From assembly GCA_910574915.1 (NCBI GenBank), contig CAJTCR010000016.1, positions 1 to 64,000 on the forward strand: a stretch of DNA of 64,000 nucleotides, read 5' to 3'. Made by a program: the position numbers and the translations under genes. Of the stretch, positions 25,995-36,246 are shown one piece after another. The stretch's first letter is position 1. The number at the start of each line of letters is the position of its first letter. The DNA is from Eubacteriaceae bacterium (GTDB lineage Bacteria; Bacillota; Clostridia; Lachnospirales; Lachnospiraceae). The notes below the pieces were generated by a model. That model was not told where the DNA came from and did no database searches. It saw only the letters and a program-made list of their open reading frames with translations.

Positions 25995-28094
25995 CTACAC
26001 AAGCAACACCGCCAAAGCCTTCTTCCTGTCCTTTGGCTGATACACCAGGCACTGTCCGCTGCATTCGACCTGCTCTTCCTTTTCCGAATAAACCGCTGCC
26101 ACCTTTGCCGGGCATCCCTTCGGCAGTGGAATATGGATCCGCTCTGGCAGATCCCCTTCAAACAGATGGAGCACGATATATGCCGTTCCATTGGTTCCGA
26201 TGCGAAGCAGTGCCTGCCAGCCCTTAGGATGGCGTGTGCTTTTGACTGGCGTGCCGTAATGGTAAGACTGCCCGTTTCGAATGACCGGGGCGATTTTTCG
26301 GTAAAATTCCATCCCGGCATCAATGATGCGCCATTGTGCCTGGCTCAGCTTGGTGACGTCTCCTGAGATGCACATTCTTCCCAAAAAGGTATTTGCCACT
26401 GAGTATGCGATCCGCTGCAACGAATCCTTTTCTCTGATAACCGCCCAGATCTGGCTCTGTGCAGGATGGATGACCCAGTGAAGGTTTGCAGCGATCACAG
26501 GGATCTCTTCGCACTCATGGGCATCGGAAAAAGACGCCATGCTCATCTGGCTCATCAAGCCCGGCTCCAGCCTGTGCCCGCCTGACGCACAGTTTTCCAG
26601 TACAATGCCTGGCACTTCACGCTTTACTTTTTCAATAAACGCCTTTGATGCCGCCATATTCCTGCGCAGCCCTTCGCCCAGCGATTCCGCGCCGTCACAC
26701 CCTGCGCCGATCGTTTCATTATAATCGATTTTCATATAGCCGAATCCGTACTGTTTTAAAGTCCCGATCACCCGTTTTGTCAGATACTGCTCTACCCACG
26801 GATCGCACATGTCCAAAAACCTGCGCGCATAGCTGGTCAGTGGCTTTCCGTCCTTATGGAGCAGATGTTCCTGCTTTTGGTAAATATCCGATTCCCTGCC
26901 TGCATTTTCATACTCAAACCAGATGCCAGGGATCATGCCTGCTGCGCGGATCTTGTCTGCCGTGTTTTTTAGCCCCTTTGGAAACAGCGATTTTGAGACT
27001 TCATAATCTCCCATGCTAAGATCCCACGGAACGCCGTCCTGCTTGTACCAGCCGGCGTCAATGACAAAATATCCAAACCCTTTGTCTTTGATGCAGTCTA
27101 AGATTTCGCAGATATTTTCATGCGATGGATTTCCCCATGTCGTACAATATTCATTAAAAATAATCGGCAGGCTCTTTTCACTCTGCGGTACCTGCGAGAG
27201 CCCTTCCAGCGCCGCTTCGGTCAGCCTTGCGCTAAAGGCGTCAAACGAATCCGTATGTGCCACGCTTACGATCGCTTGCGGCGTTGCAAATGTCTGCCCC
27301 GGCGCGATCCGCTTCATCCAATGCCCAAAATCCCGGTCTGCCATGCCGCCGCTTAGGGCAAGCGCATCATCCCTGCGGTACAGCTCCATCTGCCAGGACG
27401 CATTGTGCGCGATCTGAGCGCCCCAGAATACCTGATTTTGCTGGTCTTCGACTGCCGCAAACGGGAAAAACTTATTGACCGGCATCGATCCAACCTGTCC
27501 GAATTTTTCACAGCGTACGGCATACCCTGCCCAGGAAGGCTCCAGTTGCAGATCCTCCAGCGGAATCCTTTCCGGGCGCCCCTCCTGGCTCCACACGCTG
27601 CGGATCCTGTGCAAAAACATCTGCTCATGCCCGTCTCCTACAAGATACGGTGAAATGCTGCCGAAAGAAAAGCTTTCGAACAGTTCCAGCATAAAGTCTT
27701 CCTGTCCCGTATTTTCAATCGTACAAAAAATCCGCAGGTAACGGCTTGCTTCTTTCCATATAAGATGATGGATCACCCGGTACCTGCCGCGGGCTTCTAA
27801 AACTGTCTGGATGTGTGTACGATCTCCCTGCTGATACATCTCCTGTTTTTGGTATTCCAGCCTTCGCACCGTTTCACTGTTGCGCATCGTATTGCCCATC
27901 GCGTACGGTTCGTTGTAAATATCCCCCGTGATTTTAAGCTGCACCAAAGAATCAATCTGTTCCTTCTTCTGCTGCGCCAAAACCGGCCTGTCAGCCGGCA
28001 ATAAAACGAGCCCCACCTGTTTTTTCTGATCGTCTGTCAGATACCTGACCGTCATATCCGCAAAACAGTAATCCTTCAATATCTGTACCGCCAT
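25995..28094 (-). CDS. Alpha-galactosidase, glycoside hydrolase family 36
   Basis: 699 residues, full length, with no signal peptide, so cytoplasmic. It releases alpha-1,6-galactose from melibiose/raffinose-type sugars. An N-terminal beta-sandwich (1-300) precedes the TIM barrel. The nucleophile Asp is in GYMKIDYNE and the acid/base Asp in ASFSDAHE; GIWFEYENAG and ENCASGGHRLEPG are typical GH36 blocks. TTAGGAGG precedes the ATG. No sugar transporter or regulator is adjacent. The ATPase gene follows after 13 bp and is probably co-transcribed. Confidence 0.93.
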   Translation of the reverse strand: MAVQILKDYCFADMTVRYLTDDQKKQVGLVLLPADRPVLAQQKKEQIDSLVQLKITGDIYNEPYAMGNTMRNSETVRRLEYQKQEMYQQGDRTHIQTVLEARGRYRVIHHLIWKEASRYLRIFCTIENTGQEDFMLELFESFSFGSISPYLVGDGHEQMFLHRIRSVWSQEGRPERIPLEDLQLEPSWAGYAVRCEKFGQVGSMPVNKFFPFAAVEDQQNQVFWGAQIAHNASWQMELYRRDDALALSGGMADRDFGHWMKRIAPGQTFATPQAIVSVAHTDSFDAFSARLTEAALEGLSQVPQSEKSLPIIFNEYCTTWGNPSHENICEILDCIKDKGFGYFVIDAGWYKQDGVPWDLSMGDYEVSKSLFPKGLKNTADKIRAAGMIPGIWFEYENAGRESDIYQKQEHLLHKDGKPLTSYARRFLDMCDPWVEQYLTKRVIGTLKQYGFGYMKIDYNETIGAGCDGAESLGEGLRRNMAASKAFIEKVKREVPGIVLENCASGGHRLEPGLMSQMSMASFSDAHECEEIPVIAANLHWVIHPAQSQIWAVIREKDSLQRIAYSVANTFLGRMCISGDVTKLSQAQWRIIDAGMEFYRKIAPVIRNGQSYHYGTPVKSTRHPKGWQALLRIGTNGTAYIVLHLFEGDLPERIHIPLPKGCPAKVAAVYSEKEEQVECSGQCLVYQPKDRKKALAVLLV

Positions 28095-28130
28095 CCTGCT
28101 GCCCTCCTAAACTGCCATGCTTTTTTCTCC

Positions 28131-28159
28131 AATATATGCCATCCCCCTTTGATTGTCAA
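28131..28159 (-). promoter_or_regulatory. Promoter of the alpha-galactosidase gene
   Basis: TTGACA (28154-28159), 17 bp, TATATT (28131-28136) on the minus strand, 36 bp before the ATG. No catabolite-response element is obvious. Confidence 0.7.
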
Positions 28160-28264
28160 GCTTTCATCGAAAAGATTCTTTTTGGATACTTTTAGTAGAA
28201 AAATCCCGCTATCTATGTTAGACTGGATGTTAGCAAAAACAATTTCATAAGAATCGAGGACAAC

Positions 28265-29629
28265 ATGGGATTTTTACAAAAACATCTGACGACAACACAG
28301 ATTATTACATTCAGCTTTTTATTTCTGATACTGATCGGCTCGCTGCTGCTTGCCACGCCTTTTGCTTCTGCGGACGGCAGCGCCACGCCTTTTGCGGATG
28401 CCATGTTTACAGCGACGAGCTGCGTATGCGTGACCGGGCTTGTCACGGTGACGACCGCGTCACACTGGAATCTGTTCGGGCATATCGTAATCCTTATTTT
28501 AATCCAGATCGGCGGCCTTGGCGTTGTGGCGATCACGACCGTATTTAATATGCTGCTCGGCAAAAAGCTTTCGCTCAGCAGCCGGATGCTGCTTGGCGAT
28601 GCGTTTAACCTGGAGACGATGCAGGGGCTTGTCAAATTTTTGCGAAGTGTTTTTCTCGGCACCTTTCTCGTAGAGGGCGCTGGTGCGCTGCTCTACCTGC
28701 CCCGCTTTGTATCCGAATTTGGCGCAAAAGGCATCTGGTACAGCGTGTTCCATTCGATTTCCGCCTTCTGCAACGCGGGGATTGACTTAATCGGCGCGGA
28801 GAGCTTTATCCCTTATGCGCACGATGTATGGATCAATGTCGTTACCATGTCGCTGATTATACTGAGCGGGCTTGGATTTATCGTCTGGTTTGATTTTTTA
28901 AACGCCTGCAAAAAAAGGTTTTCCACAGAAACCTGCCACCGGAGTATCTGGGCGTATTTAAACCTGCATTCGAAAATTGTATTTGTAATGACTGGATCCT
29001 TGCTGTTTGCAGGAGCAGTCCTTTATTTCGCATTTGAGTACTATAATCCGGCGACAATCGGCAGCTTTACGCCTTTTCAGAAAATGCTGGCTGCCTGCTT
29101 TCAGTCGGTCACAACGCGTACGGCAGGCTTTGTCACCATTCCGCAGAGCGGGCTTACCGCACCGTCCGTCATACTTACGCTGCTTCTTATGTTTACCGGC
29201 GGCTCACCGGTCGGCACTGCCGGAGGCGTAAAGACAACGACGCTTGCGATTATCTTTCTCGCCGTAATTGCCACGGTCCGCGGGCGGGAAGACATTATCT
29301 GCTTTCATCGGAGAATCCAGCCAAAGACAGCCAGGAAAGCGCTGTCCGTCGTACTGATCAGTTTTTTTGCGAGCATTGCAGCGATGATTGCGATGATGGT
29401 CTTTGAGCCGGGCGCAGCCGTCGACCAGATCTACGAGGTATACAGCGCCCTTGGCACAGTCGGCATCTCCAGAGATTATACCGCTACCGTCGGCATTGCT
29501 GGAAAAATCATCCTCTGCATCTGCATGTACCTTGGACGCATCGGCCCGATCTCTATGGTACTCGTATTTACGATGCGCGATAAACAGACCGCCGCAAAGC
29601 TGCCTGAAGAACATGTAGCCGTCGGATAA
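28265..29629 (+). CDS. ktrB: Potassium uptake channel subunit KtrB/TrkH
   Basis: 454 residues. Four pore-repeat units, each helix-pore-helix, are visible through selectivity-filter-like segments (TSCVCVTGL, SAFCNAGID, SVTTRTAGF, YSALGTVGISRDYT). This is the membrane channel of a Ktr-type K+ (Na+-coupled) system. The regulatory subunit follows 56 bp downstream. An ATCGAGGACA stretch precedes the ATG. No c-di-AMP riboswitch is recognised in the short leader. Confidence 0.92.
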   Translation: MGFLQKHLTTTQIITFSFLFLILIGSLLLATPFASADGSATPFADAMFTATSCVCVTGLVTVTTASHWNLFGHIVILILIQIGGLGVVAITTVFNMLLGKKLSLSSRMLLGDAFNLETMQGLVKFLRSVFLGTFLVEGAGALLYLPRFVSEFGAKGIWYSVFHSISAFCNAGIDLIGAESFIPYAHDVWINVVTMSLIILSGLGFIVWFDFLNACKKRFSTETCHRSIWAYLNLHSKIVFVMTGSLLFAGAVLYFAFEYYNPATIGSFTPFQKMLAACFQSVTTRTAGFVTIPQSGLTAPSVILTLLLMFTGGSPVGTAGGVKTTTLAIIFLAVIATVRGREDIICFHRRIQPKTARKALSVVLISFFASIAAMIAMMVFEPGAAVDQIYEVYSALGTVGISRDYTATVGIAGKIILCICMYLGRIGPISMVLVFTMRDKQTAAKLPEEHVAVG

Positions 29630-29685
29630 GCAGTGCTCTGCTCTGGAAATTTGGTATCAAAAAACAAGAAAGGACTTCACATACA

Positions 29686-30345
29686 ATGAAAAAACAAGAA
29701 ACAAAAAATTCTTATGCCGTATTCGGCTTAGGTGAATTCGGGCGCAGCGTCGCGGAGGAATTAATGGCGGCAGGCGCCGATGTCATGGCTGTTGATAAAG
29801 ACGAAGACCTGATAAGCGATATCGCGCCGCACGTCACAATGGCAGTCCAGGTAGACGCTACCGAGCTTCACGCGTTTGACTCGCTTGGCATCTCAAATAT
29901 GGACGGCGTCATCGTAACGATGACAAGCTGCTTAGAAGCGAGCATTATGACGATTATGGCTGCAAAGGAGGCAGGCGTGCCGTTTATCCTGGCAAAATCC
30001 CGCAACGCTACGATGAGTTCGATCTTAGAGCGCATTGGGGCGGACAAGATCGTGACACCGGAACGGGACGGCGGCATCCGTGTTGCAAGGAACATTGTAA
30101 ACGGCAACTTTATCGATTTCTTCGAGCTGTCCAAGCGGGTGCGCATGATTGAAATCAGCGTCAAGCAGGAATGGATCGGACATAACTTAAAAGAACTTTC
30201 CCTGCGCCAGAAGCATAACCTAAACGTCGTCGCACTGCGCCGCGGCGGAGAACTTACGACGATGCTCAATCCCGACCAGCCGTTTCAGAGCGGGGATTCT
30301 GTACTTGTCATTATTGATAAAAAATATATCGACGAATTGCGGTAG
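29686..30345 (+). CDS. ktrA: Potassium uptake regulatory subunit KtrA (RCK protein)
   Basis: 219 residues. The RCK_N Rossmann domain has YAVFGLGEFGRSVAEEL (about 11-27) with the acidic residue closing the nucleotide site (AVDKDE). RCK_C covers about 140-219 (RMIEISVKQEWIGHNLKEL to SVLVIIDK), the part that binds c-di-AMP in Firmicutes homologues. It forms the ring that gates KtrB. AAGAAAGGA precedes the ATG. The stop lies 4 bp from the end of the convergent MBOAT gene, with no terminator hairpin between. Confidence 0.93.
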   Translation: MKKQETKNSYAVFGLGEFGRSVAEELMAAGADVMAVDKDEDLISDIAPHVTMAVQVDATELHAFDSLGISNMDGVIVTMTSCLEASIMTIMAAKEAGVPFILAKSRNATMSSILERIGADKIVTPERDGGIRVARNIVNGNFIDFFELSKRVRMIEISVKQEWIGHNLKELSLRQKHNLNVVALRRGGELTTMLNPDQPFQSGDSVLVIIDKKYIDELR

Positions 30346-30349
30346 ACGC

Positions 30350-31855
30350 TTAAAACTGAAAATAAATAAACTGGCTGGCATCAAATCCCGGTCCGTAGAT
30401 TCCAAACAAAAAAATATAGGCAAACAGCACGCAAACGGCAAGCCACCGAAACCACGCGCACTGCTTTGCCAAAAATACGTCCAGTGTTTCGTTCCTTTTA
30501 TATTTGATAAGGCTTGCCGCAAACAAAATCCACAGCGAAGACAGCAGGATATTCATTTCCATCCGTGTAAGCCCCAGTCGGTAGATCGTGCCGTCTGACA
30601 GCGCCCACCAGTCCGGCTTTGTAAAGATCCTGGCGATATAGCTGCACGCCTGCGATAAAGACTCTGCCCTGAAAAAAATCCATGCAAACGTCGTCAGTAC
30701 AAAGGTGACCGCCATCTGCCCAAACCGAAAGCTGAACGACGTGCATTTTGTATTGTATTTTTCATAGAGCCCGTCACGCAGCTTTCTTGTCTGCGCTGCA
30801 ATTACCTGGAACAGCCCATGCATCCCGCCCCAGACGACAAAATGCCAGCTTGCCCCGTGCCACAAGCCGCTGACTAAAAAAGTAACCATCAGGTTTCTGT
30901 ACCTTAGCAGCTTGCCGCAGCGGCTGCCGCCAAGCGGGATATACAGGTAATCTTTAAACCAGGTACTCAGCGAGATATGCCATCTTCTCCAAAACTCCTG
31001 TATGCTTCTGGAAAAATACGGCGTATCAAAGTTTTCCATCAGCGTAAAGCCCATTACCTTTGCCGCGCCGACCGCAATCGTGGAATAGCTGTTAAAATCG
31101 CAGTAAATCTGAATCGAAAATGCCGCCGCTGCAAGCACCAGCTCTACCGTCCCGTAAAAATACCAGGAATCAAACACCGTATTGACCAAAATAGCAATCC
31201 GGTCTGCAATCACCATCTTTAGAAAATATCCCCAGAGCATAATCCGAAAACCGCTCGCAATCCGGTCATATTGATACAGCGTTTTCCGGTTTAACCGGTC
31301 AATCTGTGCGATCTGGAGCAGCAAATTTTTCGACCGCTCGATCGGGCCTGCCACCAACTGCGGAAAAAAAGAAACAAACAGCGCATACGTTCCTATATTT
31401 TTCTCCGGTTCGATCTCCTCTCTGTATACATCCATCGTATAGCTCAGCGCCTGAAACGTATAAAAGGAAATCCCAACTGGCAGTATCAGGTCAAACGGGC
31501 GCGAAACTGCCTGCAATCCCGCTTTGCCAAGAAAAAAATTCACATTGTCAAGCATAAAATCAAAATATTTGAAAAAAGCAAGAATGCCAAGGTTGATCAC
31601 AAAGCTCAGCGCAACGATCCATTTTTTTATGCTGCCTTTCGCGCCCCGTTTCCTGCACGCGCCAAGCAGCATACCGCTTCCCCAGGTCACAAATGTGGAA
31701 AACGCAATCAGCACCGCATATTTTGCATTCCAGCTCATATAAAAATAATAGCTGGCAAGCAGCAGCCACACATACCTCAGCTTCGCCGGTACCAGAAAGT
31801 ATACAAGCACAACTGCCGGAAAAAATAGGATAAAATGAAATGAATTAAACAGCAT
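30350..31855 (-). CDS. MBOAT-family membrane O-acyltransferase (AlgI/PatA-like)
   Basis: 501 residues from the ATG at 31855 (GGGAAAG upstream; the frame extends to 31912). Multi-pass membrane protein with the MBOAT core: QLVAGPIERSKNLL, YCDFNSYSTIAVG, FWRRWHISLSTWFKDYLYIPLGGSR and the active-site His in GLWHGASWHFVVWGG. Relatives acetylate extracellular polymers such as alginate, peptidoglycan or other surface glycans. The usual partner, an SGNH/AlgJ- or DltD-like extracytoplasmic protein, is not adjacent, so the acceptor cannot be inferred. Confidence 0.88.
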   Translation of the reverse strand: MLFNSFHFILFFPAVVLVYFLVPAKLRYVWLLLASYYFYMSWNAKYAVLIAFSTFVTWGSGMLLGACRKRGAKGSIKKWIVALSFVINLGILAFFKYFDFMLDNVNFFLGKAGLQAVSRPFDLILPVGISFYTFQALSYTMDVYREEIEPEKNIGTYALFVSFFPQLVAGPIERSKNLLLQIAQIDRLNRKTLYQYDRIASGFRIMLWGYFLKMVIADRIAILVNTVFDSWYFYGTVELVLAAAAFSIQIYCDFNSYSTIAVGAAKVMGFTLMENFDTPYFSRSIQEFWRRWHISLSTWFKDYLYIPLGGSRCGKLLRYRNLMVTFLVSGLWHGASWHFVVWGGMHGLFQVIAAQTRKLRDGLYEKYNTKCTSFSFRFGQMAVTFVLTTFAWIFFRAESLSQACSYIARIFTKPDWWALSDGTIYRLGLTRMEMNILLSSLWILFAASLIKYKRNETLDVFLAKQCAWFRWLAVCVLFAYIFLFGIYGPGFDASQFIYFQF

Positions 31856-31956
31856 GTCTCTTTCCCGCTTTCTTAAAATTGCTCTTACAAACAATTTTTT
31901 CCAAAATTTCAAAACTTATACCATACGGGCTGATTCATTGCTGTGCTTTTCTTTGC

Positions 31957-31993
31957 AAAAAAAAGGAGCCGCCTTATAAGACCTGCCCCTTTT
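31957..31993 (-). terminator. Terminator of the chemoreceptor gene
   Basis: On the minus strand AAAAGGGGC pairs with GCTCCTTTTTTTT (one mismatch) across a 15-nt loop, 15 bp after the chemoreceptor stop. Confidence 0.75.
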
Positions 31994-32007
31994 CTTACAT
32001 GTACCTG

Positions 32008-33708
32008 CTAATCTTCCTTCAGCTTAAACTGCCCTACCAATGCATCCAGCGTAGCCGCCTGTGCCGACAGCTCCTGGCTTGTTGCCGAGGACTCTTCCGC
32101 GGTAGCGGAATTGTTCTGCACTACCTCTGAAATCTGGCTGATGCCCTGCTCTGCCTGGCGCATTGTCTCCGCCTGGGAGATCACCATGACGCTCAGGTTC
32201 TTGGAAGATTCCGCGATCTTTTTAATACCGCCGACGACATTATCAATCGATCCGGAAGCACGCTCTACGGCGCGGCTGCCCTCTGCGATCTCTTTCATCG
32301 AGCTTTCGATCAGTTCTCTTGTATCGACAGCAGCTTTTGCACTCTGCTCCGCAAGCTGGCGGATCTCCTCAGCTACAACGGAAAAACCGCGTCCTGCCTC
32401 TCCTGCCCTTGCTGCTTCTATGGAAGCATTTAAAGAAAGCAGGTTTGTCTGTGAAGCAATCGACTCAATTTCAGAAATAATATTTCCGATCTTTGCAGAA
32501 GAATCGCTGATCTTCTCCATCGCTATTACCATTGTATGCATTTCTTCCCGGCTGCGGTCAGCCTCATCCGCATAATTTTGTGCCTGGTTGTAAGATTCCT
32601 CTGCGCTTTGCGCGCTCTGTTCCATTGTCTCTGTAATATCGATAATCGTAGCCTGTAATTCCTCTACGGCACCCGCCTGCTCTGTTGCCCCTTCGGCAAG
32701 GCTTTGCGCCGCGTCGGCAAGGTTCATGGAACCGCTGGACACCTGGTCGGAAGCTTCTCCGATCGAACGCAGTGTCTTCGTCATCTGGTCACGCAGCCCG
32801 CGCATAGATACTACAACCTGCTGGAAATCATTTCCGTATTTTTCTTTTTCTTTGGACTCTACGGCATAGTTTCCATGCTCCATCTCACTGAGCACTTCGC
32901 CGATATCACGGATAATCAGGTTCAGCATATTTGCCATTTCTGTAGCGTCCGTAATCATATCCGCGACTTCGTCCTGTGAAGCTGCCTGTGGGAACGGAGA
33001 GGACAAATCTCCCGATGCAAACAGCTTAAAGCGTGAGCCAAGTTCCTTTAACGGGCCTGCGATTCCATCGGCAATCCGTTTTCCGATCCGCTGGGAAATC
33101 AGGACGGACACGACAATTACCAAAATAATCGCGAGAATCAAAACAATACTCAAAACCATAAGCATCCTGGACAGCTTTTCGCCTTCTGTCACTTTTACTT
33201 CCATCAGGCTGTCTAAGTCCGCATAGATCACCTCATAAATCGGGGCAAGCTCATTGATTGCAATGTCCTGTGCCTGCTTACACAGATTTCTGTCTGTCGT
33301 AGCGCCCAGGTCTATAATTTTTGCATCAAGTGTCCAATAGTTTTCAAGCTCTTTTGTAATTTTATCATAGGTTTCTCTTCCTGATTTGGATACAATCGTA
33401 TCCTCTACCTTTGCAAAATTCACTTCAAAGTTTGCTTTTGCTTCCTCATGCTGTTTTAAAACGTTCTGAATCGCATCTGCATCATCATAACCGATGGTCG
33501 CCCGCAGGGAAGAACGGACGTCTGCAAACTCGAACATTGCCTTTCCGATATCCCCCTGAGCAAATCCGAAGTTTTTCAGTGCATAACTGTACCTGTTTGC
33601 AACAACAACAAGTGCAATCAACCCGATCACCGCTGAAACAGCCGTGATTAATGATACCATTAGAAAAGATTTTGTAAGCTTTTTTTCGATCTTTTCGTCT
33701 TTAAACAT
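32008..33708 (-). CDS. Methyl-accepting chemotaxis protein
   Basis: 566 residues from the ATG at 33708 (GAGGAGG upstream). The first membrane segment is at about 13-35, a four-helix periplasmic-type sensor runs about 40-185, the second membrane segment is about 187-212, HAMP is about 213-285, and the cytoplasmic coiled coil carries the conserved hairpin tip ([32 protein letters not shown]). It would report an extracellular signal to CheA/CheW. No chemotaxis or flagellar operon is near. The promoter lies about 220 bp upstream. Confidence 0.93.
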   Translation of the reverse strand: MFKDEKIEKKLTKSFLMVSLITAVSAVIGLIALVVVANRYSYALKNFGFAQGDIGKAMFEFADVRSSLRATIGYDDADAIQNVLKQHEEAKANFEVNFAKVEDTIVSKSGRETYDKITKELENYWTLDAKIIDLGATTDRNLCKQAQDIAINELAPIYEVIYADLDSLMEVKVTEGEKLSRMLMVLSIVLILAIILVIVVSVLISQRIGKRIADGIAGPLKELGSRFKLFASGDLSSPFPQAASQDEVADMITDATEMANMLNLIIRDIGEVLSEMEHGNYAVESKEKEKYGNDFQQVVVSMRGLRDQMTKTLRSIGEASDQVSSGSMNLADAAQSLAEGATEQAGAVEELQATIIDITETMEQSAQSAEESYNQAQNYADEADRSREEMHTMVIAMEKISDSSAKIGNIISEIESIASQTNLLSLNASIEAARAGEAGRGFSVVAEEIRQLAEQSAKAAVDTRELIESSMKEIAEGSRAVERASGSIDNVVGGIKKIAESSKNLSVMVISQAETMRQAEQGISQISEVVQNNSATAEESSATSQELSAQAATLDALVGQFKLKED

Positions 33709-33929
33709 AAATCTCTCCTCCTCATTCGATTCCATTCATTTCCCTTTTTTGCGTCCGCACAAAATAATCCACGAACATACAAATATAAAATTCGAATGTG
33801 CTGGCTTATGCATTTCGGATTTCTTATCTGCAAACTTGGAGTAAAATGATGAAACGCCATATTTTATTTTGTTTCCGGTCTGTCAGCATATGTATGACAT
33901 TCTGATTACCTAAAACTGCTTACCATTTT

Positions 33930-33958
33930 ATTATATCTCTTTCTTGTCCGGTTCACAA
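33930..33958 (-). promoter_or_regulatory. Promoter of the chemoreceptor gene
   Basis: TTGTGA (33953-33958), 17 bp, TATAAT (33930-33935) on the minus strand. The leader of about 215 nt is long and shows no recognised structure. Confidence 0.6.
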
Positions 33959-33992
33959 TAGCTATTTTAAATTTTTTCATTTTTATTGCCGC

Positions 33993-36200
33993 TTATATCC
34001 TCTGGATCTTTTCTTTTGGCAGCCAGCGCCTGAGCACTCTGGATACATCCTGCATTTCGATCGGCTTGGATGCAAAATCATTCATGCCGGCGGCAAGAAA
34101 TTCCTCCTGTACGCCCTGTACGGCGTCCGCGGTCAGCGCAACTACCGGCAGCTTCTGATAATACGCATCCGGCAGGCTGCGGATTCTTTTGACCGCCTCG
34201 ATGCCGTCCATAACCGGCATATAATGGTCCATAAATACAAGATCGTAGTGCTTTTTCTGTACCTGCTCCAACGCCTGCTGCCCGTCAGACGCCAGGTCTA
34301 TGTGCATTTCAAACGGCTCTAGCAGCGCTTTTGCCACCTCCTGATTGATCTCATTGTCGTCTACAAGCAGGATTGCCGCCTTAGGTGCCGTAAAATTAAA
34401 CACCTCTTCCTGTGCTTCCTCCTGCGTCTGCTCTTTTAGCTGCGCAAAATTGCCGACCGTTTCGCTGCTTTGTGCACTGATCCAGAACGTAAAGTAAAAG
34501 TTACTGCCGGCGCCATATTCGCTCTCGACAAAGAGCTCGCCACCCATCATTTCCACAAGCTGCCTGGAGATCGCAAGCCCAAGCCCGGTTCCTTCCTTGC
34601 CCTGGTTCTTTTTGATGTCTACCTGCGTAAATGCGTCAAACAGGCGCTTTTGGTCTTCCTTTCGAATTCCCTGCCCGGTATCCTTGACCGATACGTACAA
34701 CTGGATTTTTTCCGCTTCCCGCTTTTGCTGCCTGACCGTCAGCGTCACGGTGCCTTTTTCCGTATATTTTACCGCGTTGTTCATAATGTTTAAAATAACC
34801 TGGCGGATACGCAGCCCGTCCCCATACAGCAGCCTTGGAATTTCTTCTTCAATGTCCATCACAAGAGAGACGTCCTTTTCTCCGATCCTGGTCATACCGA
34901 TCATCTGGATGTCCCGCATCATCTGCGCCAGATCAAACACATCCTCGGATATTTCAAATTTGCCCGCTTCGATCTTGGAAAAGTCAAGCAGGTCGTTAAT
35001 CAGCTTTAACAGCGCTTTCCCGGAACTTTGAATATTCAGCAGGTATTTTTCGTCCTCTTCCTCCCACTCTTTGCGCAGCATTACTTCCGTAAGCCCTACG
35101 ATCGCGTTCATCGGCGTGCGGATCTCATGGGACATATTTGAGACAAAAATTGACTTCGCCTCGTTTGCCGACTCCGCCTGATCTTTCAGCTCCTTCATAA
35201 TGCCCGCCTGCTCCTTGACGCGCTCTGTATAATGATAGCTGTCGGTAATATCCGTCAGCACATACATCCTGCCGTAATAGTTCGTTTCTTTTTCGATCAT
35301 ATGGCTGCTGACCTCGTAGATCATCCTGCCCCGCTCCAGTTTCTTTTTATCCAGAATGCAGGCATCCATATCTTCCAGGATCTTTTCGTGCCTGCCTGGT
35401 GCGATTTCATGATAGACCTGCTGTGCCGTCTGGTTAAAATAGATAATATTTTCGTCAATATCAACGACTACAATGCCCTCCGCCAGCGTATCCATTGCAA
35501 GCTCCTTTGCAAGCGTCAGCGTATCGACGATGCCTCCGTGAAAAATCAGGACACTTAAAAGAACCGAATCAATTAGACAAGCAGGCAGCGTGGTGTCATA
35601 GCCTCCGGTCATGCCGCTTAAATAAATCACATAGCCAAAGAGCGCTATAGCAACCATTAAAAGCAGGCATCCAAACTGCTTTTTGTCTGCTTCTTTTTTT
35701 GCCTTGCAATAACCCGCCATACATACCGCAAGCATAATGACTGCATAGAGGAACATCATTACACAATACAGCCAGTAAAACAGCCCATGCTCCATCTCAA
35801 GATGCGCAAACAGCCCGTTTTGTGTGAATGAGATGTTTTTATAAAACAGTGTATGGTGCTCACAGGTAAGCACAAGCACCACGATCAAAAAATGGATACT
35901 GAACAAAATATGCTCCAGGCGTTTTGGAATCTTTACTTTGCACGTATGCATCACAAACAAAAACAGGCACAGCACGATAAACGGCTTTCCAAAATAGGAA
36001 AACTTTACCGCCATAATCGCCTCTCTTTTTGTCGCCGCCTCCAGCTCCAGCAGATATCCCGTAAAATTCGTACAAAGCGAGATAATCAGATACTGCAAAT
36101 ACTGCTGCTGCCTGGACGGCCGTTGTCCTACTACATAAAAGGCTTCCGCCATTAAAATAAGAATTCCCAGATATTGCAGGAAGATAAAAAATGTATGCAT
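33993..36200 (-). CDS. Hybrid sensor histidine kinase / response regulator
   Basis: 735 residues from the ATG at 36200 (AAAGGG upstream). An N-terminal seven-helix membrane sensor (about 1-225) resembles the 7TMR-HisK N-terminal domain. A PAS-like domain follows (about 235-315), then a coiled coil and HisKA (SNMSHEIRTPMNAIVGLTEV, His at about 360). The ATPase domain has NIMNNAVKY, GTGLGLAIS, and a C-terminal receiver (LLVDDNEINQEV, phospho-Asp in VFMDHYMPVMDG). No output domain is present, so it probably hands phosphate to a separate protein. It lies 46 bp after the EAL gene and is probably co-transcribed with it. Confidence 0.92.
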   Translation of the reverse strand: MHTFFIFLQYLGILILMAEAFYVVGQRPSRQQQYLQYLIISLCTNFTGYLLELEAATKREAIMAVKFSYFGKPFIVLCLFLFVMHTCKVKIPKRLEHILFSIHFLIVVLVLTCEHHTLFYKNISFTQNGLFAHLEMEHGLFYWLYCVMMFLYAVIMLAVCMAGYCKAKKEADKKQFGCLLLMVAIALFGYVIYLSGMTGGYDTTLPACLIDSVLLSVLIFHGGIVDTLTLAKELAMDTLAEGIVVVDIDENIIYFNQTAQQVYHEIAPGRHEKILEDMDACILDKKKLERGRMIYEVSSHMIEKETNYYGRMYVLTDITDSYHYTERVKEQAGIMKELKDQAESANEAKSIFVSNMSHEIRTPMNAIVGLTEVMLRKEWEEEDEKYLLNIQSSGKALLKLINDLLDFSKIEAGKFEISEDVFDLAQMMRDIQMIGMTRIGEKDVSLVMDIEEEIPRLLYGDGLRIRQVILNIMNNAVKYTEKGTVTLTVRQQKREAEKIQLYVSVKDTGQGIRKEDQKRLFDAFTQVDIKKNQGKEGTGLGLAISRQLVEMMGGELFVESEYGAGSNFYFTFWISAQSSETVGNFAQLKEQTQEEAQEEVFNFTAPKAAILLVDDNEINQEVAKALLEPFEMHIDLASDGQQALEQVQKKHYDLVFMDHYMPVMDGIEAVKRIRSLPDAYYQKLPVVALTADAVQGVQEEFLAAGMNDFASKPIEMQDVSRVLRRWLPKEKIQRI

Positions 36201-36246
36201 GTTATTCCCTTTCATAAAACCGCACCGGCAGGATGACCGCCCTTTG

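Noticed and set aside
25982-26323. The N-terminal 114-codon extension of the AAA-ATPase frame
   Set aside because: It overlaps the alpha-galactosidase 3' end in another frame, has no family similarity, and the well-placed ribosome site lies later, at 25988-25996.
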